Shown here in pieces: positions 1-10,117 of a DNA stretch of 64,000 bases. Source of the stretch: Celoporthe dispersa (taxonomy: Eukaryota; Ascomycota; Sordariomycetes; Diaporthales; Cryphonectriaceae). Under the pieces are notes generated by a model. That model saw only the letters and a program-made list of their open reading frames with translations. It was not told where the DNA came from and did not search any database. The stretch covers positions 2,182,501 to 2,246,500 of the forward strand of contig WAID01000005.1 of assembly GCA_016584495.1 (NCBI GenBank). Reading direction: 5' to 3'. Within the stretch, counting starts at the first letter, position 1; each line of letters begins with the position of its first letter. The position numbers and the translations under genes are program-made.

Positions 1-561
1 TCGTCAGTGCCCTTTTTGTGTGTGTGTTGTATGTCTGTATGTATGTATATATTTCATTAAATATATATATTATTATTCCTTTTGCGTCTTGTCTTCATGT
101 ATACTTTGTTCAGAACTGAATGCTATTTCAGGACCTCCTCCCATCTCAGCAGAACGAAGCCCTTATCAAAAGCAAAAGTAGAGGAGGCCGGTTCGTGATG
201 CCGAGACTCGGAGTGATGCCGGCACATGCACAAACTTGTTCCCGGCCCGTTGCGACGAATTTATCTTCTCCACCACCGGGGATTATTAAACAGGAAACGG
301 TATTCTAATGCCGAGTGGGTAATTCCTTATCTTGCCTATGCATAGTGATGAGCTATGGGAGTACGAAGGACAGTGATCTAGCCCTTTCTTTTTTGCAGTT
401 GTTGGTAGGATTCCAAGGAATGGCCAATGTCTGGCGATAAGTCACCAAAACAACAAACAAGACTTAGCATAGTATTTGCGATTTAACTATTAACTGATTG
501 TAAAGGGGAAAAGAGCAGAAACAACTCAATTCATAATATAATACGATTCAAGCGGTTCAAC
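1..561. other. Intergenic, no gene seen
   Basis: AT-rich start of the window with TATATA and T-rich stretches near positions 45-80. Short open frames here have no recognisable product. A single AreA-type GATAAG site lies at about 436-441, some 120 bases before the hydantoinase start; one site is weak evidence of nitrogen control. Confidence 0.6.
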
Positions 562-2371
562 ATGTTTGAAACAATCATAAGAAACGGTCGCATCGTGGGT
601 TGCCCTAATACAAGATCACCAAGTCGTTGTTATGATGAATATGAAATGAGAGAGCATACACAAGTCCAGCTGATATCTACAATAGGTTACAGCAACCGAG
701 GTGCTACCGCTCGGTCTCGAGATCGGTATAAAAGACGGCAAGATAGACTGCATTGGTCGAATGCTACAAGCAGGCCCAGAGACTCAGATCGTCGATGCTC
801 GAGGAGCCTACATCACTCCAGGGTCTGTCCACGAATATGACTAATACCACCACCCAACAGCTCCGAGGAAAATATATACACTATTGCTAATCTCAGCAAG
901 CAGTGGCGTCGACTCCCACGTCCATATAGAACAAGACAACTCTCCCACAGGCGACACATGGGAGACGGGCTCCCGCAGCGCCCTCGCAGGAGGCAACACC
1001 ACCATCCTCGCCTTCGCCAGCCAGAAGCGCCACGAGGACTCCCTCTACCCCGCCCTCGAGGCCTACCACAGAAAAGCCACGGGAAATGCCTACTGCGACT
1101 ATGGCTTCCATGTCATCCTCACCAACCCGACCCAGGCCGTGCTCGAGGAGGAGCTGCCCCTGCTCGCCAGCCGCGAGGGCATCACCTCCGTCAAGCTGTA
1201 CATGACCTACGAGCCCATGAAGCTAGGCGACGACGACCTGCTCAGCGTGATGATGCGCGCGCGCTCCCTGGGCATCACGACCATGATCCATGCCGAGAAT
1301 AGCGACATGATCGCCGCCATCACCGAAAGACTCGCCGCCGCGGGCAACACAGGCACCTTTTTTCCACGCCGTCGCCCGCCCTCAGATCGCCGAGACCGAG
1401 GCGACCTACCGCGCCATCTCCCTGGCCGAGGTGACGGACGCACCCGTCCTGCTCGTGCACATGTCGGCCCCGCGCGCAGTCCAGCACGTCGCCGACGCCC
1501 AGGCCCGCCTGCTGCCCGTCCACGCCGAGACGTGCCCGCACTACCTGTACCTCGTGAGCGAGAGCCTCCGCTCGGGCGAGAGGGACGTCGAGGGGTCCAA
1601 GAACATCTGCGCGCCCCCCCTGCGGCACGACGAGAGGGACCTCGAGGAGATATGGCGGGGCGTCGCCAACGGGACGTTCACCGTGATCAGCTCCGACCAC
1701 GCACCGGCCACGTTCGACCACGAGTGCGGCAAGAAGGGACGGGCGATGGAGACGGCGGCTGTGGATGCGCACGGTGTGATCCGTGCAGATTTCAGGAAGG
1801 TTCCCAACGGGCTGCCGGGGATCGAGACGAGGCTGCCGTTGCTGTTTGATAGGACCTTTGATCCATCTGCCGCATGTGGGCTGGGGGCGGCGGCTCTCAC
1901 GACGACAGGGTTCGCATCTCCCTGCCGCGGTTTGTCGAGCTGACATCGACGAACCCGGCCAAGCTGTACGGGCTCGGTGATCGCAAGGGCAGCTTGATGC
2001 CTGGGTTTGACGCCGACTTGGTCATCTGGTATCCCGAGGAGACGTCCCCGGTTGGACCCTCGATGGGGTTATCACCTCCTCACGTCGTCATGCAGGACGG
2101 TGACAAGAGGGAGGCGGTGAAGTTCCGGATCACGAACGAGGTGCTCCATCACAGGATCGATTATACACCGTTTGAGGGCATCGAGGTCCGGAACTGGCCC
2201 CGCCTGGTCTTCCTCAGGGGTCAGCTCGTCTGGGACAGGGACGGCGGCGGGCTCGTGGGCGCAAAGTCGGGAGGCCAGTTTCTAAAGAGGGCCAGGTCGG
2301 GCATCCTGACGGGCCAGATGGGAAGACGGGCGGCTGGGATGATGGACGGCGAGCGGAAGTACTGGCTATAG
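562..2371 (+). CDS. Hydantoinase / dihydropyrimidinase-type amidohydrolase, two frame breaks
   Basis: Cyclic amidohydrolase that opens hydantoin or dihydropyrimidine rings to N-carbamoyl amino acids, probably cytosolic. The model has introns at 595-685 (GTGGGT...ATAG) and 823-903 (GTCTGT...CAG). Joining the exons gives the usual N-terminus, with RNGRI running into VTATEV and then GIKDGK. Visible motifs are the metal ligands in GVDSHVH (about residue 57), the SVKLYMTYE segment with the lysine that is carbamylated in the family (about 153), IHAEN (about 186), LLVHMS (about 239) and SSDHAP (about 319). The C-terminal RFVELTSTNPAKLYGLG is typical. Two breaks interrupt the frame: one extra T in T6 at 1358-1363 and one missing G in G5 at 1883-1887. 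With both allowed for, the coding length is 546 codons, normal for the family. A hydantoin racemase lies 1.7 kb downstream. The exact substrate (hydantoin or dihydrouracil) cannot be read from sequence. It is either a recent pseudogene or affected by sequencing error. Confidence 0.87.
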
Positions 2372-3427
2372 GTTGGCCTGTTGTCGAGCAGGAAGCTGGT
2401 GTCTTTGATGGAGACGTTCTCCTTAACGAGCTTGACTCATTACTGAGCCCAAACACTCCGACAGTATTTTCCAATCAATTTGAACATGACGTGCTGTTTT
2501 CCGAGATAAGGACCAAGTATTGATGAAACTACTTAAGTATGTCCTTGAGTACTGACAATGGAGCAATGGATGGGCTGGGCGAACAACTATCAGCGAGCAA
2601 CATCGTTTACGTGACAAGTCTACAAGAGTCCTTCAAAAATTCATTATCTTATCTCTTTTCTAATGCTTAATAGTTATAGTATTTGCAACAAGTTGAAGCC
2701 CGATGCTCATGTTTTCAATTCCCTTACTCCCGTAGCAAGAAGCGTTTCATCTCTCCAGTAGACATTTTCATGTCTTGCATGTCATTGCGATAAGGAACAT
2801 GTATCACATATAATAATTCGTTCAAATTAATTCCCCTCCTTTGAACTTGGTGTGTTGTAGCGAGGGTGGCACTGTGGCAACGGGATGTCGGGAGAAGGGG
2901 TCGTCGATGATTTCACTGTGGTTAAATTCCCTGGAGATAAGGCAGGATTTCTTACACTCTTGCGGCAAAAGAGAAAAAAAATCAAGATTTTGGCTGCATG
3001 GCGCCCCCAAGCCAGTTCTGGATGCGGCGCGGATCTGCTGCTTGTGGAGGGGCAAATCTGCTGCTTTCTAGATTTCTCTTGGTGAACCTCACGTCACTGT
3101 CAGCGATGATCACGCGGCTTAGACGGGTCTTGTGGGCTAGTCCTGCGAAGGTTCTCACGTTGTCTTTTTTTTATGAGGTGATTCTTTTGGGAGCACCAGA
3201 CTGCCTGCTCATTAAACAAGATCATTATTCCACTCTGTGGTGACAACAGCAAGAAATCTTTCTCACGACAACAAAAACTGCTCTCAGCAATTCTACCACC
3301 ATCCATCCGTGTGCATCACGTTTTCAAAGACCCCATCTGAAACGAAAACCAACCGACCAGGAAGAAAGGGCTCTAAGAATACCTCACCAATTTTTTTTTT
3401 GGATTCGAGACTTGACTCACAGCCACA
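2372..3427. other. Intergenic, no gene seen
   Basis: About 1 kb between the hydantoinase stop and a small histidine-rich reading frame. It holds AT-rich stretches (2640-2830) and T or A runs. The longer open frames on both strands overlap one another and show no recognisable domain. Confidence 0.5.
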
Positions 3428-3622
3428 ATGGCCGGATCGATCTGGGACACCTTCTTCGGGATGTGTGACGTTGTTCTGGAGAAGCTTGGAGGGGCGTATT
3501 ACAAAGTGGCACCAGGGGACCAGCTCGGACAAACACATAATCACAAGCTAGAGGAGGACTCTGCAGACCGCCAGCAGCAGAAGCACCATCACACTCACCA
3601 TCACCATCATGCGAGGGGATGA
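3428..3622 (+). CDS. Small histidine-rich hypothetical protein (64 aa)
   Basis: The frame opens with MAGSIWDTFFG in a favourable start context (CCACAATGGCC) and ends in a histidine-rich tail (HHHTHHHHHARG) encoded by CAT/CAC codons. No signal peptide, membrane segment or known domain is visible. The tail could bind metal ions, but such codon runs also arise by repeat slippage. It sits between the hydantoinase and the racemase on the same strand. I do not recognise it. It may be a real short protein or a chance frame. Confidence 0.3.
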   Translation: MAGSIWDTFFGMCDVVLEKLGGAYYKVAPGDQLGQTHNHKLEEDSADRQQQKHHHTHHHHHARG

Positions 3623-4041
3623 GAGGCTTGGTATCTGTTTTGTTCAGTGTTCACCAGCAAGAACAGCACTTGCAGGTGGCCACGGAGGATCCTAATCACA
3701 AGAGGTTGGGGACTCATGACAACGGCCTGGATTCAGCGATACAATAAGGGACACATATCATGAGGAAGCGAGAGTCTCTCGAGGAAAAGAAGATGCAGTT
3801 TTGACTTCAAGCTTTCTACAAGGATGGTCAACAGCTCCGGGACCAAGAGCCGGCTCAGCTCCGGAGTGGCTCACTCGGATCGGCTCCGCGGACCGAGCTG
3901 AGGATCCGACTTAGACCTTGTCCTTATCAACATCCACCCACTACCACCGAAACCTACGATGACTTCCAAGAAGTATTGATAGAACATGTCGCAAATGCGC
4001 CTCAATAAACAACAAAATCAAACTTACCAGCCGTACAGACC
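3623..4041. other. Intergenic, racemase upstream region
   Basis: No gene seen. A TGATAG site (GATA-factor type) lies at about 3977-3982, roughly 60 bases before the racemase start. Nothing else stands out. Confidence 0.45.
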
Positions 4042-4883
4042 ATGTCTTCCCACTCCTCCCCCCTCCTCCTCCCTTCCGTCACCGGCCACAACACCCGCCC
4101 CATCTCCATCCTCCTCATCAATCCCAACTCCACGCCCTCCATGACCGAAGCCTGCCTGCGCAGCATCTCCACCGCCCTCCCGCCACACGTCACCGTGCAC
4201 GGCTTCACAGCCCCGTCCACCGCCCCGTCCACCATCGAGGGGGAGGGCCGACGCCGTCCTCTCGGCTGCAGACTGCTTCCGGGCCCTCCACCCCCTGATA
4301 CTTACCGCCAACGACCCATCGTCATCTCAGCCTCGCTTCGACGCCTTCCTGGTGGCGTGTTTTCTCCGCACACCCGCTCATCCCTATGCTGCGCGAGGAA
4401 TTCGCCCAGCCCACCATCGGCATCATGGAGGCCGCGCTGTACGCGAGCCGGATGTGCGGCGAGAGGCTAGGCGTGATCACCACGAGCCAGAGGAGCCAAG
4501 TCTTGCACACGGATGCCATCAACACGACGTACGGCCTGGGTCACTTCTCGGCGGGCTGTGTGGCCTCTAACATAAACGTGCTGGAGCTGGAGTCTAAGCC
4601 CAAGGAGCAGGTCTACGCGGGTCTGGTGGGTGCTGCGAGGGGCCTGGTGGAGGAGAAGGGGGCGGATTGTATCTGTCTGGGCTGTGCGGGGATGACGGAG
4701 ATGCTGGAGGTCTGCCGGGAGGCGGTAGGGAAGGAGGAGAGGGAGGTGATGGTCGTGGATGGGGTGGCTGTGGGCGTGCATTTTCTTGTCGGGCTGGTCA
4801 GGGAGAACTTGGGCACGGCGAAGGGGGGATGCTATCGGAGTTCGGCTGCTGGGAGGGCGAGAAGACAGCAGGACCGGATCTAG
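4042..4883 (+). CDS. Hydantoin racemase (Asp/Glu racemase superfamily, DCG1-like), two frame breaks
   Basis: Racemase that interconverts D- and L-5-substituted hydantoins, feeding a stereoselective hydantoinase. The start ATG at 4042 leads into ISILLINPNSTPSMTEAC, the usual first strand and phosphate-loop-like turn of the family. The two catalytic cysteines lie in VACFSAHP (about residue 106) and CICLGCAGM (about 213). The frame breaks twice: one extra G in G3 at 4245-4247 and one extra T in T4 at 4360-4363. Allowing for both restores ADAVLSAADCF and CFSAHPLIPMLREE and gives 280 codons, normal for the family. No introns are needed. Same strand as the hydantoinase, and the pairing supports a hydantoin-catabolic role. 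The C-terminal 20 residues are not conserved-looking. Confidence 0.85.
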
Positions 4884-7146
4884 GGAGTTTAGTCTGCGTG
4901 GCAGCCTTTTCCTCGGTTTATTGTCGTCACGGAAATGGACTGATCGTGGTCATGCACTGCAAAATCCTACATGTATTATGTGCTTCAACGCAGGCTGACG
5001 CGGCCAGAGATGGTCAGTTGCCCGTGAGCGAGAGTGTGTGCCCGGGAGTGTCGGCTCAAACCTGATCGTTCATCTCCTCCCACGATCCCAACAGCTTCAG
5101 CTAGCTCTGAGGATTCATATTGTCCATTCCAGAAATGTAGTTCCTTTTGCATATTTGACTTCGCCAAGTTCCTCGACGTGAGGGGTCATCTTGGCGTGGG
5201 GTCTGCAGCAGTTCCCCTTTTCTCCTTCTGACCGGATCAGTCGGGTTTTACGACGGGCTGCATAACTAAGTACTAAGAAGGATAGAAGGTGTGGACGTTT
5301 TGCATTAGCCACTGGGCATACATATTTCTCCTCATCTGATGGGGTGTGGGGGAGAGGGAGGACCCCGCTCGCATCCTTCGAAATAAGTTAACCTGCAATC
5401 GAGATTCTGGGGAAATCTGGGGTAAAACAGATCAGCTGGATCCTTGAGAAGGATCGATTGGGTATTATTGTTGATGTTTGACCTTGTCTGTGAGCGGATC
5501 CGCAGACTAGGTCTGCTCCTGCTGTGTTGTTCGATGTCTTCTCTCCAGGGACACATGAATAGGAGGAGGGGTATAATATTTGGAATACAGTATGCAGTGT
5601 ACCAGACAGCCTCTTAAGTACCATGTACAATGGTAGTAGCCATCCGAAAGGGCTGCAGAGGGTCGTAGCGCAGCAAGCCACTGACATCTCCTTCTCGATC
5701 TGAGACACGCTGGGTGCCATACGAGAGGGGAGACTATTGCACACTCCAGCGTCCTTGATAGAGGCGAATATAAATTCCGTCGGCAGTTGTTGGACATCTG
5801 CTCGACGCGCAGCCTGATCGTCCCAGATTACCACCAATTACGAGGCTCAGGTGTCAGCCCCCGCAAAAGAAGAACCAGAGTTCACACCGATCGAAGCGGG
5901 CTTTTCCCCTCATGTCCGGCCAAGCGAGCTGATGCGCGTGCCAATGTCGTGAATGCAACCCACTGCTCGACGTCACGTACAATCCCCGCAGTTGGTTCCT
6001 TTCTCTCTCTCTCTCCCCCTCGCCGCAGACGAGCAGCAAGCCGTATAAGCTGATTGGTCAACGCAGGAGCAGGGACTCCTTGAGGAGCATGTTTTTGTCT
6101 GTGCTGCCGTCACATTCTCAATGTGGAGTGGCCACACAGCTAACCTTTCGCCTGCGCCTCCTTGCACGTAGGATGTACCAGTGAGGGGGGGAGAAGGAGG
6201 AGGTTCGAGCTCTTCTTGGCCTAAAGTGTCCAAGTATGTATGACAGCTGCAGAGCATGGCGGCCAACTCTGTTACCGGTCCCGCATACCGGGCGTCAGAT
6301 TTTTTATGTGTCTCTCTCTCTCTCCACGATTTGTGACACCTTGATACCTTTGTCTCGGAAGCCTCCTTCTCCCCGGGCAACCGTGAGTTTGTTCTCAGCC
6401 AGCTTCCTTGGTTCGTCTCAACAATCCATTTTCACAACACCTTATCACAAGGTTTAGCCAATGCCATCCGTGCCCAATACGCCGGGGCAGGGTGTGTCTC
6501 ATCCGAAAAGTCTAATTCATCCGTCCCCCAAGATTTACGAGTCGTATTGCCCACACAGGGGGGAACTTGCGGTGCAGATGATCTCGACAATATCCAAGCA
6601 TCATTGGTGCCCGCATATGACATTGAAGAGGGGAAATGCAGCCAGACTCAGGTCATTGGGCACACACCAACGCCTTGCTGCTTGCATAAAGTATGTACAC
6701 TGTGCAGATGTCCTCCCACCCCTGGCAAAGAGGAGGGGAGCCAGCAGAGAGTTACATTTTCTGTACGAACGGGTGTTTCTCGGGATCGTGGCTTGTGATT
6801 ATTTGGAGATGGAGGGGTAGATGCTTCGTGGCTTCTTGTAGGTTTGATGCTACATTTGGGATATTAATTTACGGATACATGTGTCGCAAGCTGGACATTA
6901 GAACTGGGCCCCCGTAGATTGGATTGCTTAGAGTTCTGTTTACTTCTTAAAGAGGCCTTCGGACCCCGTCTCTGGGAACTTTGTCTCACCTCCTTCTCAC
7001 CTCCTCTCTCCTTCTCTCTTCTCTCTTTTTCTCTCTCTTCTCTGTGTGTCCAGGTGGTGGCGAGAACAAGCACATCTTATAACTACACATTGATGATACC
7101 ATACTTTCATAAATTAGTGTCGCCCAAGCAAAGCAGGTCAGCAAAG
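4884..7146. other. Intergenic, no gene seen
   Basis: About 2.3 kb with several overlapping open frames on both strands but none with domain-like sequence. A CT-rich stretch at about 6991-7050 precedes the alcohol oxidase start and resembles the pyrimidine-rich leaders of highly expressed fungal genes. Confidence 0.5.
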
Positions 7147-9607
7147 ATGGGTGAGTTCATTATGAATCCGCCCTTGAGCACCCTCCCTGAGGAGTTCGAC
7201 ATTATTGTCTGCGGCGGTGGTAGCTGCGGTTGCGTGGTGGCTGGCCGGTAAGTCTTTTATATATGAATAGTAACCTTAATCCCCCCTATACTTCCTAATT
7301 ATTCTTTTGACCACTAACTTTATATGACACCTCCCAAGGCTGGCCAACCTGGACCACAATCTCAAGGTCCTCCTGATCGAGGCCGGCGAGAACAACCTCA
7401 ACAACCCATGGGTCTTCCGCCCGGGCATCTACCCCCGGAACATGAAGCTGGACTCCAAGACGGCCTCCTTCTACGAGTCTCGCCCCTCCAAATGGCTGGC
7501 CGGCAGGAAGGCCGTCGTGCCCTGCGCCCACATCCTCGGCGGTGGCTCCTCCATCAACTTCATGATGTACACGCGCGCCTCGGCTTCTGATTATGATGAC
7601 TTCCAGGCCAAGGGCTGGACCACCAAGGAACTCCTCCCGCTCATGAGGAAGCACGAGACGTACCAGAGGCCGTCCCACAACAAGAACATCCACGGCTACG
7701 AGGGCCCCATTAAAGTCTCGTTTGGCAACTACACGTACCCCATCAAGGAGGACTTCCTCCGTGCCGTCCAGACCCAGGACATCCCCGTCGTCGACGACCT
7801 GCAGGACCTCGTCACGGGCCACGGCGCAGAGCACTGGCTCAAGTGGATCAACCGCGACACCGGCCGCCGCAGCGACAGCGCCCACGGCTACATCCACGCC
7901 ACCAGGGCTGTCCACTCGAACCTGTACCTGGCCTGCAACACCAAGGTCGACAAGGTCATCATCGAGAACGGGCGCGCTGTGGGTGTGCGCACCGTGCCTA
8001 CCAAGCCGTGCGGGGGCAAGCCGCAGGGCCGCATCTTCAAGTCGAGGAAGCAGATTATTGTCTCTGGCGGGACCCTGTCGTCGCCTCTGATCCTCCAGCG
8101 GTCTGGTATTGGTGACCCGCAGAAGCTCCGCGCCGTGGGCGTCGAGCCGATTGTTGACCTTCCTGGTGTTGGTCTGAATTTCCAGGACCACTATCTGACC
8201 TTCTCTACCTATCGTGCCAAACCTGGCACCGAGAGTTTTGACGACTTCATCCGTGGAGACCCAGAGACCCAGAGACGTACGTCCTTTTGTCATTCTCCCC
8301 GTGCGGTATCTTCCTCCAAACCTACTTCCCACACACTCACACACACACACATACACACATACATATATATTTATTAACATTTCATATTTTGACTCACCCA
8401 GGCGTCTATGAGGAATGGAACCTCAAGGGCACCGGCCCCTCGCAACCAACGGCATCGATGCCGGTGTCAAGATCCGCCCGACGGCCCAGGAGCTCAAGGA
8501 GTTCGAGTCCTGGCCGACACCCCATTTCAAGGACGGCTGGAAGTCCTACTTTGAGAAAAAACCCGACAAGCCTGTCATGCACTACAGCGTCATCAGCGGC
8601 TGGTTTGGTGACCACATGCTCATGCCCGCCGGCAACTTCTTCACCATGTTCCACTTCCTCGAGTATCCCTTCTCTCGTGGCTTTACCCACATCAAGAGCC
8701 CTGATCCTTATGCGGCTCCGGACTTTGATACTGGGTTTATGAATGACGAGCGGGATATGGTTCCTATGGTTTGGGGCTATATCAAGTCTCGCGAGACGGC
8801 TCGTCGTATGGATGCTTATGCTGGTGAGGTCGAGGCTATGGTATGTTGTCTTTCTCTACTTTTCTTTTTTTTCTTTTTTTCTTCCAATTTCCATTTTCCA
8901 TTTTCCATTCCAAGTTTCTCTTGTGTTCTACCCTTATCACTACTATAGATTATATAACTAACTCGTCAACAAAAAGCACCCCTTCTTCGACGCCGACTCC
9001 AAGGCCCGCGCCCGCGACATGGACCTGGAGACCACAAAGGCCTGGGCCCTCCCCGGTAACCTCTCCGCAGGTATTGGCCACGGAAGCTGGTCGCTGCCGC
9101 TGGGACCCGCTGAGGTCAAGGCCGAGGCGGGCATCATCAACTCTAACTGCAAGGAGGTCCGCGAGGAGCTGCCCTACAGCGCGCGCGACATCGCCGCCGT
9201 CGAGGAGTGGGTGAAGCGGCATGTCGAGAGCACCTGGCACAGCCTGGGTACGTGCTCGATGGCGCCGCGCGAGGGAAACAGTATTGTCAAGCATGGTGTG
9301 CTGGATGAGCGCCTGAATGTGCATGGCGTGAAGGGCTTGAAGGTTGCGGATCTCTCCATCTGTCCTGACAATGTCGGCTGTAAGTGTGATCTGCTATTCT
9401 GTCTTTTTTTTCCTGCTTCTTTTTTTGGGATTTATAATGACTAACTTGACCACCTCTTCAGGCAACACCTACTCTACGGCTCTCCTCATTGGTGAGAAGT
9501 GCGCTGTCCTTACGGGCGAGGACCTGGGATACTCTGGCTCTGCCCTCGACATGAAGGTGCCCGAGTACAATGTGCCAGGCGAGATGAAGCTGCCTCTCCG
9601 CCTGTAA
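7147..9607 (+). CDS. Alcohol (methanol) oxidase, GMC oxidoreductase, one frame break
   Basis: FAD-dependent oxidase of short primary alcohols (methanol to formaldehyde plus hydrogen peroxide), expected in peroxisomes. Five exons: 7147-7247, 7339-8276, 8402-8840, 8977-9379 and 9462-9607, all with GT-AG borders. Visible are the FAD dinucleotide fold (GGGSCGCVVAGR, residues 22-33), the GMC signature PCAHILGGGSSINFMM (about 93-108), GFMNDERDM, the active-site histidine in STWHSLGTC (about 580) and PDNVGCNTYSTALLIGEK near the end. Similarity to yeast alcohol oxidase runs the full length (675 residues against about 663). The tail LPLRL is a weak match to a PTS1 signal. One base is missing in C4 at 8436-8439; without it the conserved GTGPLATNGID is out of frame. 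Intron 2 carries a CA repeat. No related pathway gene is adjacent. Confidence 0.94.
8331..8382. repeat. CA/TA-rich simple repeat in alcohol oxidase intron 2
   Basis: Mostly alternating CA followed by TA, lying inside intron 8277-8401 shortly before its acceptor. Likely polymorphic in length. Confidence 0.8.
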
Positions 9608-10117
9608 TGGAAGAGCTGAATAATTGTGGTTCCCCAAGACTGCAAGGCCTGATGGAACGTTTTAGCACAAAAACGCACTCACTAACTCCTTTTGGGTGGA
9701 ACGTGCTTATTTCCTCTCGCACTTTTGATATAATTTGACCAACCAGTATGAATAACACAAGTCTCTTTTTCTTATCATGACAAGTATCCTGATGATTAAG
9801 TATGTTGATGAGTATTTTCGATCTAAGCTGCATGCATTCTTGTGCGAATGTCATCATTTTATACATAAACTCTGGCGGAACTCAAATACATATACGATCT
9901 CATGAGTCTCTTTTTCAATATTTCCAAGGCTAACCTGTGGTATTATACGAACTTTAAAATATATATACACAAAGAAGTATGTGTCTAGGTGTGGTATCAA
10001 GCGCTAAGGTCTATGGTCCAGAACCGAGAATAACAAGACAAATTCCAAAATAATGGTATCAACGACGTATCTCCCAACATCATTATTACCCAACAACCTT
10101 TTCCCTCCTCCTCTCCT
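9608..10117. other. Intergenic between converging genes
   Basis: Shared 3' region of the alcohol oxidase (+) and the GH16 glucanase (-). AT-rich, with polyadenylation-like A/T tracts around 9880-9970. No gene seen. Confidence 0.5.
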
